The position numbers were made by a program, and so were the translations under genes. Source: Dermatemys mawii (Eukaryota > Chordata > Testudines > Dermatemydidae). Taken from it: a stretch of DNA of 64,000 bases. Every line of letters begins with the position of its first letter. The first letter of the stretch is position 1. The notes beneath the pieces are model-generated. The model did no database searches and was not told where the DNA came from. It was given only the letters and a program-made list of their open reading frames with translations. This document shows, in pieces, positions 25,420 through 36,489 of the stretch. The DNA is taken from positions 15,538,338 to 15,602,337 of the forward strand of contig ML677366.1 of NCBI GenBank assembly GCA_007922305.1. Direction: 5' to 3'.

Positions 25420-25552
25420 TTGGATGCTTTGGTTCAACAGCAACTCGCACAATAGGGGTAGCTTCAAAGTTGAGAGGTGTAAATGGTGGGCAAGCTGGTG
25501 ATGTTGATAAAGTTGCTGACTTCAGTACAAACTCTTGCAAACCTCCTATCCC
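25420..25552 (-). CDS. EFL1: EFL1 internal exon (entry to domain III)
   Basis: A 133-bp exon of EFL1 on the minus strand. The acceptor is GTGCTCTCTAG and the donor GTAAG. It translates to [15 protein letters not shown], then [20 protein letters not shown] and PKHP, the conserved lead into domain III of EFL1. It begins in phase 1, so the preceding exon should end with the first base of a Gly codon. It ends in phase 1 and joins the exon at 19446-19593 to give a Ser codon. No earlier exon was identified between here and 64000. Such exons are short, and I may have missed one. Confidence 0.93.
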
Positions 25553-27880
25553 TAGAGAGCACATAAAACAGAAGTTTGCATATATAAAACAGGAAAAGTT
25601 AACGTAATAAAGTACAGTATATTTTAACAAAGTCATATAAAAATTACCTTACTCTCTCAAAGCAATACTAGAAAAAAATACTATGATTACAACCAAAGAT
25701 GTGGCAACAGGAGTCTTAAAAAAAGTTCTCACTGTTCTTATAAGACATTTGCTAAGCTACCTTTATGCAATTTGGATATGAAAAGATTCAGTTTGGGGTA
25801 GAGAGATCATATTTTCTGGCCTCAATATACACTGACTTCCCTTTTTATTTTTTGAATAAACAATGTACTGTATATACATACAGTACATTCTTAATCTGTA
25901 TATACATATATAAATACGGATTAAGAAAGGCAGGTTTTTAAACACAATGATACATGCTAGAAAAAGGATGAGGACTTTTTCCTCTAATATTCCAATGTTT
26001 TCCTTTAATGTGAAGTTATTTTGTGGTGGTTTGACTTTGCAACATGAAATACTTGATGTAACTTGACACCGAGTCAGTGAATCAAACGGTCTTAACCTAA
26101 AACATCGAGTCCAGTTGGAGATGATAAAGGGAATCATCCCAACATTTAGTGATATAAAAAAACAGAAAAACCAGATAGGAGACAAATGAGTAACAGTTGT
26201 ACTTATGTAAAATAGCTGTTGTAAACACGCATTTAGTTTTGGCTGCCAGGTGCAGTAGGGCTGGCTCATGCCTGCTGCCTTCAAATTATAAATATGAGGA
26301 GCAAAACCCCCAGCACATATGGATGTTGTTTATAACTCACTAGTTATAGCTGTACCAATGACAACCTGACATAGTAAAAAATGTCAAAGGTTGTATAGAT
26401 AAATGTAACCATTTTTACAACAAATGCTCATTGAAATTTTGAAACTGGAAACATATCTGAAGCACAGGGCACATTAATAATGCACATACCCTTAAGAACT
26501 AAGGATTTCAGAAGCAAACCTCAAACTTGAAGTTCTCAAATTTAATCAAGTGTAGGATATAACAGACCAGCAACCACGTATGAGCAGAACAATTCTTTCC
26601 TTGAGCCTTCACAGCCACAATACACATACTTTAGATCTGTTTTCACACCACCTTACACCACCATGTTAGCCTGAATAAGGGAGCTATTGCATTTCTAGAA
26701 AAGCTAACCCATCATGGAGTCAGCATCTGCAGCATTAGGCTCCTTCTACAGCTCAGAAAGCTTCAATTTTTGGCCAACTGGGTAGATTGTAACTGGAAAT
26801 GTTACTACTTGGGAAAAACCTGCCTCAGAATAACTGGAAGTAATAGAAAATCCAAAAGCTTAAAAATAGCACAGCAGATGCTAAGAAGGAAAACTTCTTC
26901 ATAAACGGATCCTGCACCTGACCTATGACCTGCATATACTTCCTCTTTTTGCTCATGAAATGGAAAACAAACACTGGACCTCCACCACCACCAAGGACTG
27001 AGTCAACGGATGGTCAGCTTATTCTGTTCTTCAGTGAACCAGAGGATTCAAGTTACCAAATCTGTTATTTCAGATCAAACTTACCTCTTTGCTGATGCGT
27101 ATTAGAGTATAAAAAAAAGGGTAAATAACTAGCAAGGCACAAAGTGAATGTGTATTATATTGGCATCTGGCAATGCAGTCAAAACCCATCAGTTTCTCCA
27201 TCAAAATCCCAGTATGAGAGGTTTATAGCTTTGCATGCTAAATTACAGCATGAAGCAATTACAGTAGCCAACTCTCAACCCAGATGTGAGTTTTAATTTA
27301 TTTAGTGTGGCCAATTTTGATGTAAATCTGTGCAAAACCTATAAAGATACAGGGGCTTTGGATGTTTTGCATGCCTAATAGACTTCAACAGGACTTTGCA
27401 GATTTACAAGTGAAATCTATGTGCATCAATAAGATGATTATGAAAGTATCATTTTTGATGCATAATACTTTAGTACACAAAATTTTTATGACGGGAGTAC
27501 ATAAATCATTCCAATTTACTGGATAAAATAAAGGGATTATAGTGGGTGCACAGCCATCATGAAAATACCTTAATTATGTTTAAACCACTGCAAAGTCTGT
27601 AAAGATAACTTGTTATTTCAGACATTCTAAACAACAATACTCAATATTAACAACTATTTGCATTATGGATACACAGCAGCTACTCCTTAGTTAAGTCAGT
27701 AATTGGCTTTTCATTGTAAGACTGTTTGTTCCCTCTAGCACCTAACTTCATTAAAACAAGGCCATTTTGCCTTACAATTCTTATTTGTCATGTGATCACC
27801 TTACAGAGGAAGATTTTGGGGGAGCAGAGGAAGATGGAATTTAATAGAAAAAAGAAATTGAGAGCTAAGAGTTTGAAAAA
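25553..27880 (-). other. Presumed EFL1 intron, nothing recognised
   Basis: AT-rich sequence upstream of the EFL1 exon. It includes a TA/CA-rich stretch near 25860-25920 (repeated TGTATATACAT). No gene was seen. Confidence 0.45.
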
Positions 27881-27883
27881 TTA

Positions 27884-27896
27884 CACTGGTCTACAA
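27884..27896. repeat. Terminal inverted repeat, 3' end of copy 1
   Basis: CACTGGTCTACAA pairs with the other terminus (CACAGCTCTACAG inward from 30424). The second copy shows CACTGCTTTACAG and CAGTGGTCTACAA at its two ends. The shared core is CACTG-N-T-Y-TACA. Confidence 0.8.
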
Positions 27897-28224
27897 TTTT
27901 TTAGAAGTCATCTGCTTCAGAGATAAAATGTGATATTTATTATTTTGATGTGCTGAATTCAAATATGACAATTAAAACAACTGATTGGCTACTGTTTCTA
28001 AGATATTTAAGTTTTTACATTTTATGTCTATGTATATTGTGTAGATAGTAGAGTTTTAATCATAAATTGTAAACCTAGGTCTTTTCATGTGTTTATGGTT
28101 GCTTTACATGATAATATTTCACCTGTCCTGCTTATGTAACACTTTAAAAATCAGCAAAAGGGTTATATAAATAAAATGTATTATGAAAAAAAAGGCAAAA
28201 AACTATTACGTACAAAATTTAGTC

Positions 28225-29916
28225 CTATTCAGTGTCTACTCGGCGCTTCTTGGCTTGTCTCTTGTATTCATTAAATGGAGCATCTCTTGTCACTGTCCAG
28301 CAATAGTCTGCAAGCATTGATGGGCTCCATTTGCCCTGATAGCGTTTCTCCATTGTTGCAATGTCCTGGTGAAATCGCTCGCCGGGCTCGTCGCTCACTG
28401 CTCCGCAGTTCGGTGGAAAAAAATCTAGATGAGAGTGCAAAAAATGTATCTTTAGTGACATGTTGCAACCAAGGCTTTTGTATGTCTTGAGGAGGTTTTC
28501 CACTAACAACCTGTAGTTGTCTGCCTTGTTGTTTCCGAGAAAATGTATTGCCACTAACTGGAAGGCTTTCCATGCCGTCTTTTCCTTGCCACGCAGTGCA
28601 TGGTCAAATGCATCATCTCGAAGAAGTTCACGAATCTGAGGACCAACAAAGACACCTTCCTTTATCTTAGCTTCACTTAACCTTGGAAATTTTCCACGGA
28701 GGTACTTGAAAGCTGCTTGTGTTTTGTCAATGGCCTTGACAAAGTTCTTCATCGGACCCAGCTTGACGTGTAAGGGTGGTAACAAAATCTTCCTCGATTC
28801 AACAAGTGGTGGATGCCGAACACTTTTCCTCCCAGGCTCCAATGACTGTCGGAGTGGCCAATCTTTCTTGATGTAGTGGGAATCTCTTGCACGACTATCC
28901 CATTCGCAGAGAAGACAGCAGTACTTTGTGTATCCAGTCTGCAGATCAAGCAAGAGAGCAACAACCTTCAGATTGCCACAAAGCTGCCACTGATGTCGGT
29001 CATAGTTTATGCACCTCAAAAGTTGTTTCATGTTGTCATAGGTTTCCTTCATATGGACTGCATGACCAACTGGAATTGATGGCAAAACATTGCCATTATG
29101 CAGCAAAACAGCTTTAAGACTCGTCTTCGATGAATCAATGAAGAGTTTCCACTCATCTGGATCGAGAACGATGTTGAGGGCTGCCATCACACCATCGATG
29201 TTGTTGCAGGCTACAAGATCACCTTCCATGAAGAAGAATGGGACAAGATCCTTTTGACGGTCATGGAACATGGAAACCCTAACATCACCTGCCAGGAGAT
29301 TCCACTGCTGTAGTCTGGAGCCCAACAGCTCTGCCTTACTCTTGGGTAGTTCTAAATCCCTGACAAGGTCATTCAGTTCAGCTTGTGTTATGAGGTGTGG
29401 TTCAGAGGAGGAGGAGGATGGGAGAAAATGTGGGTCCTGTGACATTGATGGTTCAGGACCAGAAGTTTCATCCTCTTCCTCATCTGACTCAAGTGAGAAT
29501 GATTCTCGTGCATCAGGAACCGGCAGTCCTTCTCCGTGGGGTATTGGGCGTATAGCTGATGGAATGTTTGGATAATGCACAGTCCACTTTTTCTTCTTTG
29601 ACACACCTTTCCCAACTGGAGGCACCATGCAGAAGTAACAATTGCTGGTATGATCTGTTGGCGCTCTCCAAATCATTGGCACTGCAAAAGGCATAGATTT
29701 CCTTTTCCTGTTCAACCACTGGCGAAGATTTGTTGCACAAGGGTTGCAGCATATGTGTGGAGCCCACCTCTTGTCCTGATCTCCAATTTTGCAGCCAAAA
29801 TAAAGGTGATAGGCTTTCTTAACCATAGTGGTTATACTGCGCTTTTGTGATGCAAAAGTCACTTCACCACAAACATAGCAGAAGTTATCTGCACTCTTCA
29901 CACAAGTACGAGGCAT
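28225..29916 (-). CDS. Putative transposase with cysteine-rich N-terminus, intact
   Basis: A 563-residue uninterrupted frame fills the transposon. The start at 29916 is chosen because the second copy starts at the same Met and homology begins there. Visible features in order are CxxC at residues 13-16, HICCNPC at 54-60 and CYFC at 93-96 (together resembling a ZAD-like zinc-binding module). A KKKKW basic patch lies at 107-111, an acidic/Ser-rich linker at 138-172, and LFIDSSKTSLKAVLLHNG around Asp261. LLLDLQTGYTKYCCLLCEWD has Asp324 and Cys334/Cys337, DEPGERFHQD has Glu510/Glu513, and the tail is basic (KRQAKKRR). Asp261, Asp324 and Glu510 or Glu513 are candidate D-D-E residues of an RNase H-like transposase. 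I recognise the protein as a type recurrent in animal genomes but cannot name its family. It lies in the same orientation as EFL1, probably inside its intron. It could be an active transposase or a recently inserted copy; domestication is not shown. Confidence 0.85.
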   Translation of the reverse strand: MPRTCVKSADNFCYVCGEVTFASQKRSITTMVKKAYHLYFGCKIGDQDKRWAPHICCNPCATNLRQWLNRKRKSMPFAVPMIWRAPTDHTSNCYFCMVPPVGKGVSKKKKWTVHYPNIPSAIRPIPHGEGLPVPDARESFSLESDEEEDETSGPEPSMSQDPHFLPSSSSSEPHLITQAELNDLVRDLELPKSKAELLGSRLQQWNLLAGDVRVSMFHDRQKDLVPFFFMEGDLVACNNIDGVMAALNIVLDPDEWKLFIDSSKTSLKAVLLHNGNVLPSIPVGHAVHMKETYDNMKQLLRCINYDRHQWQLCGNLKVVALLLDLQTGYTKYCCLLCEWDSRARDSHYIKKDWPLRQSLEPGRKSVRHPPLVESRKILLPPLHVKLGPMKNFVKAIDKTQAAFKYLRGKFPRLSEAKIKEGVFVGPQIRELLRDDAFDHALRGKEKTAWKAFQLVAIHFLGNNKADNYRLLVENLLKTYKSLGCNMSLKIHFLHSHLDFFPPNCGAVSDEPGERFHQDIATMEKRYQGKWSPSMLADYCWTVTRDAPFNEYKRQAKKRRVDTE

Positions 29917-30031
29917 CTCTGCTCACTTTGGCTAAACAGAAATGTGTCACTTTGCAAACTCAAACACTGACAAATAAGAGAGCATGACACTACGATTTCT
30001 AGAGCTGATATATGGCAATTTGTTCAGCAGA

Positions 30032-30132
30032 GTGATGTAAGCTTCATTATGATTGCATCATCCATGACTTCTAGGAATAACATGATGCAATTCATATCAT
30101 GTATGACGCAATACTAGCTTCAGATTGCATCA
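30032..30132 (-). promoter_or_regulatory. Cluster of TGATGCAAT-type motifs in transposon leader
   Basis: Four motifs match TGATGCAAT or TGACGCAAT on either strand: 30052-30060, 30083-30091, 30104-30112 and 30124-30132. A related TGATGTAA is at 30034-30041. TGATGCAAT is the known composite C/EBP-ATF (amino-acid response) consensus. The cluster sits 136-216 bases upstream of the ORF start. Three of the four are kept in the second copy (61138-61146, 61158-61166, 61210-61218), and the fourth there reads ATTGCACCA. They could be transcription factor sites or transposase-binding repeats. Confidence 0.5.
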
Positions 30133-30411
30133 TTCATTGTTTTGCCTAAAAAGCAAGTACTGTCCAAACCCAGTCATAGATTTATTCATAGATCCAGTCC
30201 AAGATGTATTTTAGTCATTTCTGATTTAAATTGAGATCCCTTCCCTTTATAACTCACTTATCCTCCGCCATTCCCATGTCACGGGTCGTATATACTGACC
30301 CAATAGCATATCTTGAAAACTAGAGCCAATCAACAATTTTAAGCATCATTTTCGTTCTCAGTGACCCAGAATTAGTAAAGTTTAACTACATTTATTTCAG
30401 AAGCATTTTGG

Positions 30412-30424
30412 CTGTAGAGCTGTG
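30412..30424. repeat. Terminal inverted repeat, 5' end of copy 1
   Basis: Read inward from 30424 the terminus is CACAGCTCTACAG. It differs at one position within the first five bases from the CACTG of the other ends. TTA follows at 30425-30427. Confidence 0.75.
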
Positions 30425-30427
30425 TTA

Positions 30428-31486
30428 TTGGTATTCTTCTTTTAAAAATGCTCACTAAATTATTTTGAATAGTCCTATCTCAAAAACAGTTTACAAAATC
30501 TAAATTTGGTTAATTCAGTGAAGAATTATCCCTTTAGGAAGTTTAATCGTTAATTTTCAAATTATTTGGTATGATTTTTTAAACCACTCCAGTCAGCAAG
30601 GTCGGGAAACGTGTTGTAGTTTGTAAATTCTGCAGGATTAGTGTGCTTCACTTAGGTGTCACATTCCCCTCTGGTATTATCTGGACTGGTGATCTGCTAG
30701 GTCACTCCAGTCCTTGACTCTGGGAACCAGCCTTACCCTGCTCTGCTGTGAAAACCCTCACTCCTGGGCTGTTCACGCACAGCCTTTGGCATGTAAGCTG
30801 CTCCTTGGACTGGGCAACCGAATGATGCTAGCCAATATCTCTGGTCCCAGACACAACGCTAGTAATCTTCATCTTGCAGTGTCCAGTTATGCTCACTGGA
30901 TGCTGCAAGCCTACATAAGTTTGTCAATTTAACAACGAAATTGATATATATCAGGCTCATTATCCCAAGGGGAGTCTCTGACACACTTCAGATCAAACAC
31001 CCTACTTCAGGTAGAATAAACAAATTATTAACTACAAGGACAGATTTTAAGTAATATTAAGTGATAGGCAAAAAGTCAGAGTGGTTACCAAAAGAAAATA
31101 TAAACATGCAGCTTAAACTCTCAACCCTATTAGATTGGGCAACATCTAGATTAAGCAGTTTTTCTCATCCCACTGGATTAAATTAATGTAACACATCCTC
31201 ATTTTATTTCCTAGCTGAAAGCAAGGGCTCAAAGTCCAGTTCTGATGGCAAAGAGCCCTATTCATCAAACCGTTATTGTCCCTATCTTTTCTCCTGTGCA
31301 TAGTCCCTCTGGCATTAAAATAACTGCAGTAGGGAATAAGGATATACATGGTACTGTTGGTAGAATCTGGCCCCTATGTTAAAGAGTGGTACACAGGGAT
31401 TGGACAGGAAGTGTCCAGACATGAGGTTACGTGAAGAGACTACAACAGAACAGTCACTTCCCTCACTCTCTGCCTTCTACTCTGAG
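30428..31486. other. Intergenic or intron sequence, possible old retroelement debris
   Basis: The part from about 30640 to 31120 has the look of reptile long-repeat debris (moderate GC followed by an AT-rich leader-like stretch), but no ends or coding motifs could be shown. No gene was seen. Confidence 0.3.
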
Positions 31487-31680
31487 GTCTTGTTTATACT
31501 AGAGATTTCAACCATCGGAGGTCATTTACTGGTACAGCTGCACTAATGCAAGCATCTGCTGAAGGTAGGGCAACCCACTATAAGCTACCTTTGCTCTGGT
31601 ACAACTGCCCCCTGCTTGAAACCTGGGTAAGCTACATCAATGTAAATTGTGGCTTATACTGGCCTTTTTACTAGAGGTTT
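31487..31680. repeat. Possible Harbinger-like MITE fragment
   Basis: It contains GGTCTTGTTTATACTAGAGA near the left and GGCTTATACTGGCC near the right, and an interior resembling the 13989-14270 element (GTACAGCTGCACTAATG). Terminal repeats are poor and no target duplication was confirmed. Confidence 0.35.
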
Positions 31681-34600
31681 TCAACAAGTGCAGCTAAGAT
31701 GGTAGCTGGCCACTGGTTGCTGAAATTGGGGACCATTCCCAAACTGATGAAGTCTAAGGAGCAAGTCTGGGAAGGAAAAACAAATGAGTAGACCACAGTG
31801 CAAAAGTATTACCATTATATTTACCACATACAAAACTGATTAAGAATTTACCTGAGCAAAAATCAGAAAAAACACATTTGTATAGGATAACTCAATTTAT
31901 TGGTGCAAAATAAGACATACTGATGCCTTTTGAAATGCACTGCATCTTAAATGTCATCTCTGACCATAGCAGAGCTGCTCTGTAATAACTTATGTTGAAC
32001 TGGTTATTGGGATATTTATTTTATTAATACACTGGTTTAGTTTAATCAGGGAGCTATGGGAAAAACAAGCAGGGTGGGAACGAATGGCTCAAGACAAGCC
32101 ACTTCTCAGGAAACACTTGAGAGTTGTTAAGACTCTTGGAAACACAAGATATAAAAAGAACTGAGGCACATTTAAAAAGAAAAATACCCTCAAGAGATTG
32201 GACAAGTTGTCTGGGGAAACTAGATTGAAATACACGAGACCCTGCTGGGAGAGCGTGAAGAAATTAAGTCTGCCTAGGTTACCATCAGGAGATAGTAGCC
32301 TATAGGTAAGATAGGCATGTGTGTTAAAATCCGGTGTTTTAAAATCCTTCTCCAAATGCTTTGCTTCAACTGAAAAACAAAAAATGTTTGTGTGTTAAAA
32401 AGACTATATGATCACTGTGTGCCACTGATCACAGATGCTCAAAGAACTGCAGATGTACAAACTCAGTCGGACCTGCAGAGTAAGAACAGTGGATGCCTGG
32501 GGTATTACAGCACGTGGTCTAAGCGTTCTTATTTATCTGTATTATCACAGCTTTTGGCACCCTATTCATCAACAAAGCCCTCCCTTCCCTTGTGTTAGGT
32601 GCTGTACAAACACAAAACTAAAATATGGTTCCTGTCTCAAAGAGTTTACAATTTAAGCATAAGAAGAGACACAACAGATAGACAAAAGAGGGAGTACAAT
32701 GAAACAGTGAGACAATAAGAGTGATAGATCTGTGGAATTCTACCCCAGGTTAGTTAAAGATAAGTGGCATCAGACCTGTGGGCATACATACAGAGTCCAG
32801 AAAGGGGTCAGAGGTGCACGCTGGCCTAGCAACTGTGACATCATCCATAACAAATACAGCCACGCATTTTAATACCTGGCATAAAGGGTGAGATTTCAAA
32901 AATGCTTAACAGTGGCCTTACTCTTGTCCCACTGAAATCAGTCTTGTCCAGAATTGCTAGCTGAAAGTCCTACATATCTTTGACCGTTTTTAAAACAGAA
33001 TTTTTTTGGTTTTCAGCTTTTCAACCAAGACAGAATCAAGACAGCAAAAGTTTTTGATGAAAGCAAAAAAAATCCTGTTTTCTTCAAAAATGCTTAGTGG
33101 AAAATCAAACAGATTTTTCAACCAGCTGAACACAGAAAGCTGACCATGCTACAAAGAGAACCGTACAGAAAATAGGGAAGGGAGAATGGTTAAAGAGGAT
33201 ACAAACTAAGGTCATTTTCTTTTGTGATGGGATCATTTTGATTTTAAAGCAATTACATGTTAAGAATACAATTCACATAAAAATGTAACTACAACTTCAT
33301 TTTTTACATAGGCTATGTTCAGATTGGTTTGGCAAACTGTTCACATTGTCCTGAGAAAGTGAATTTTAATGATCGTTAGAGATAGTATCTTTATAGTGAT
33401 TACCAACCTGTGAGTTCAAAAGAAACACTGGATTAATAGCTACCCTGCTATACTGAGCATGGAATAGGGTTAAGGAAAATGCTGGAAGCCCAATTACTAG
33501 TACATTTAAAACGAGTCTGAACAAATCACTAGCAAACATGTAATAGGGAGCAAACATGCCCTGATAGCAATAGATTAGATTAATTTAGGTCCTTCCTATT
33601 TCTAGAGTATTTTAACTACTTGTATTAGTAGCTTTGAGTAACAAATCAATGGTATGTGTAGTTGCATCACTTATGTTCTGGCCAAAGTATGAAAAGTAAA
33701 TAATGATGTGGTTAACAACAAAAGTAAATAAAAGTGCCAAGAGATTATGGCTGAAATTTTCAAAGTGGTCTCAGAGGTTTACGACCTATCTTTATTTGCT
33801 TTTTGGTTCTGTATTTAGCTGTCACCCATCGCACTTTACACAAAACAACTGTGACCTTTAAATGTAAAGTACACCTTTTCAACAGAACTCAATTGTCAAG
33901 ATATGGACACATGATAGATATATTACAGGATACAAGTAATTAATCCTTCCTGAGGTGAAAAGAATTAGTATGTTCCTTCTAGATGCAAGAAAATGCAGAA
34001 AAGCACAACACTATTAGAAAACTATTTCAATCAGATAAGGAAATCATTTACTTTGCTGTGTGAAAACCAAACAAAACAAAGTAAGTGCTGTTTAAATTTT
34101 AACCTCTATCACATTGTTATTAGTCTCAGCACATCAATTCAGAGGATCTTTATCTACTCACAGGGATGATATCACCACTTAAGGATCCTTGACTGCTTTG
34201 GAATGGAGACCTGTCATGTTTTGGACTAACACTAAGTGAACAGAGAAAAACAAAGAGCTAATGGAATAAGCTTCCCAATGAGATACTGTGTCCACTCAAA
34301 TGTATCACTTCTTATCAATGCTGTTTGTTTAGAAAGATTAAGGTTTTATGACACACAAAGCCTTGGGATTGAAATGCTCCAGGCATACCACTCTGGTCAG
34401 AGAAAATAGACTGAGTACTAATACTTGGTTCATGTACATGGAGACATAAGATTTTCTGTAAATGCACAAAATCTTAAAACTAGTATTTATACCTCATTTC
34501 AAAGCGTGTTTAAAAATAAAGGATTTTATAATTTTTTAATACAGTACAAAAAGACCAGAGTCAGTATTATTTTCTAAAACATAAAAGTGATCTATTTGGA

Positions 34601-34779
34601 AAGAAACATTTTGTAAAGAGCTATTAGGAACATCCATGATTACAACCATCAGTAGGAAAACTGTCTTTTGGCGACAAAACAGTGATAGCGTACACACTGT
34701 AATATGACTTTTTTAGGAAAAAATGTCCAGTTTTAGTGATAAAAAACTTCCACCTCTGTAAGAGACTTTTGTCTTTTCC
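31681..34779. other. Presumed EFL1 intron; one repeat-like block
   Basis: Mostly AT-rich sequence without genes. Around 32595-32715 a block containing GTGCTGTACAAACACAAAAC and AAAGAGTTTACAATTTAAGC resembles a dispersed reptile repeat, but I cannot name it. Nothing else was recognised. Confidence 0.4.
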
Positions 34780-34988
34780 CTTCCCTTTATTGTCGATAAA
34801 CAGCCAGTATAGACAACACAGCTTTTTTTCCACTTTTATTGGCCTCCAGAAAGTGCTCCATGATTCCCATGTTTGAACTCTGCTGTCCTGCAGCCAACCC
34901 ACCCTTCCCCTTTGCAAGCCCCAGGAATTTTAAATCTCATTTCCTGCTTGTGGTTTTCCCAGATGAGCTTCCAAGGTGAACATGGCTG

Positions 34989-35201
34989 GCTATTGCACCA
35001 AACATGCTCCCACTTGGACCACCGCTGAGTTGTTGGATCTCATTAGTATATGGGGAGAGGCCGGTAAGAAAGAACCCTAGGTGCAGCAAAGAAGACATAT
35101 TCCAGGAGGTGCTGCAGCGCAATGAGAAACAGACCAGAGAAAGCAAAGAGTTCTGGGACGCCGAAAGGCAGGACAGAAAAGAGAATGCTGCATCTGGCTA
35201 G
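34989..35201 (+). pseudogene. Harbinger Myb/SANT-like protein remnant
   Basis: The frame starting near 35010 reads TWTTAELLDLISIWGEAG, the tryptophan-rich start of the Myb/SANT-like DNA-binding domain that accompanies Harbinger transposases. After a frame change and a deletion it continues as SKEDIFQEVLQRNEKQTRES and WDAERQDRKENAA. Much of the three-helix domain between is missing. Not functional. Confidence 0.65.
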
Positions 35202-35707
35202 GTAAGCGATGGAGCGGATGATAAAAGTTATGGAGGATCAGACAGAGATGATCAAGTCTTTGATGTAGCTTCAGACTGAGCAGATGCGTGGTCAACCTCT
35301 GCTGCCGCTCATGCAGATGCACAATTCTTTGCCAACGCTACCCCCCTCTTTGCCCACATATTTCTTTTCACTTCACAAAACTCCTGAGTTTGTCCATCAC
35401 TCCACCCACTCTCACAGTTGTGAGATTTTACCCTTTTTAACAATAAATAAATGCTAAGATATTTAATGGTACAGCGTTTTTATTCTGTGTTCTACAAAAG
35501 TGTAAAGCAATCAATTCACTCTCGGAAACAGGCTTCTAAAGCACTTTGTTGCATGGATCGTGGGCCCCAGAATTGTATATGGATGCATCAAGAAAGTAAC
35601 TCCAAAGCAGACGTGTTATGGCCCCTCATTGCCAAAGTGGTTCCTCAAAGCCTCCCTGATGTTAATAGCAGCCCCCTTGGTTCCTCAGACAGCCCTAGCT
35701 TCTGCTA

Positions 35708-36456
35708 TTCAAACTGTGCAGCCAAGCACTCTGCTTCAGTGCTCCCCACACGAGCAAACATTTCATCCTTAGATTCACACAGATTATGCAAAGTGCAGCA
35801 TACAGCTATGACCACAGGACCATTATCCTCGGTAAGGTCTAGCCTGTCTAGACACCTCCAGCGACCTTTCAAACAGCCAAAGGTACATTCAGCCGCCACG
35901 CGGCACCTGCTCAGCCTGTTAAAACACTCCTTGCTGCTGTCCAGTGTAAGGTTTCATGAGCCAGGGCTGTAAGGGGGTAAGCCGGGTCTCGAAAAAAAAA
36001 AGTCCCCGTTTGCAGCTTTCTGTACAGGCCACTGTTCCAGAAGATACATGCGTCATGCATCTTTCCAGATCAGCCTGCACTGATGTCCATGAAACGTACC
36101 CAGTGATCTACAAACCCCTGCAGCACCATGGAGAAGTATACCTTCCAATTGATGTATTCAAAGGCAAAGTGGTCTGGCGCTAAAATTGGAATGTGTGTGC
36201 CATCAATAGTCCTGCCACAGTTAGAAAAACCCATCTCCGCAAAGCCCTCCACTATTTCACGCACATTTCCCAGAGTCATGGTCCTCCACTGCAGGGTGCG
36301 ATTTATTGCCCTGCACACTTGGAGTAATACAGCCTCAACAGTGGACTCCAAACTTCCTAGTCCAAAGTGATTTACAACTAACTCGTAGCAGTCTGGATTT
36401 GCCAGCTTCCACACAGCAATTATAAGACACTTCTCTACTGAAAGGGCAGCTCTCAA
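35708..36456 (-). pseudogene. Harbinger transposase remnant
   Basis: Two separated frames on the minus strand. The upstream one contains RAINRTLQWRTMTLGNVREI and RTIDGTHIPILAPDHFAFEY, with the first catalytic Asp (IDGTHI). The downstream one contains AECTFGCLKGRWRCL, with the catalytic Glu, and VVIAVCCTLHNLCES. Between them, near 35990, an A-tract (T on the coding strand) and frame changes have destroyed the segment that should hold the second Asp. A further frame at 36766-37023 on the same strand, beyond the SINE, is probably the N-terminal part. Not functional. Confidence 0.85.
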
Positions 36457-36489
36457 TCTTTTTTTTTCCCCCTCCTCCTTTCTTTTCCA

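Larger units (their letters stand above)
27884..30424 (-). mobile_element. Complete DNA transposon with intact ORF (copy 1)
   Basis: A 2541-bp element. The low-coordinate end starts CACTGGTCTACAA. The other end, read inward, starts CACAGCTCTACAG. Exact TTA lies on both sides (27881-27883 and 30425-30427). The second copy at 60846-63395 stops at the same positions and is also flanked by TTA, which fixes the ends. It holds one 563-codon ORF, about 510 bp of leader and about 340 bp of 3' sequence with an AATAAA on the minus strand at 27936-27941. CACTG-type ends and a 3-bp duplication resemble the CACTA/Chapaev (CMC) group, but the family assignment is inference. Confidence 0.92.

Noticed and set aside
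25763..26284. A 173-codon minus-strand open frame upstream of an EFL1 exon.
   Set aside because: It has no similarity to EFL1, AT-driven codon content and no splice-phase agreement. Treated as chance.
35451..35972. A 173-codon plus-strand open frame.
   Set aside because: It is antisense to the Harbinger transposase remnant, whose minus-strand frame carries the conserved motifs.
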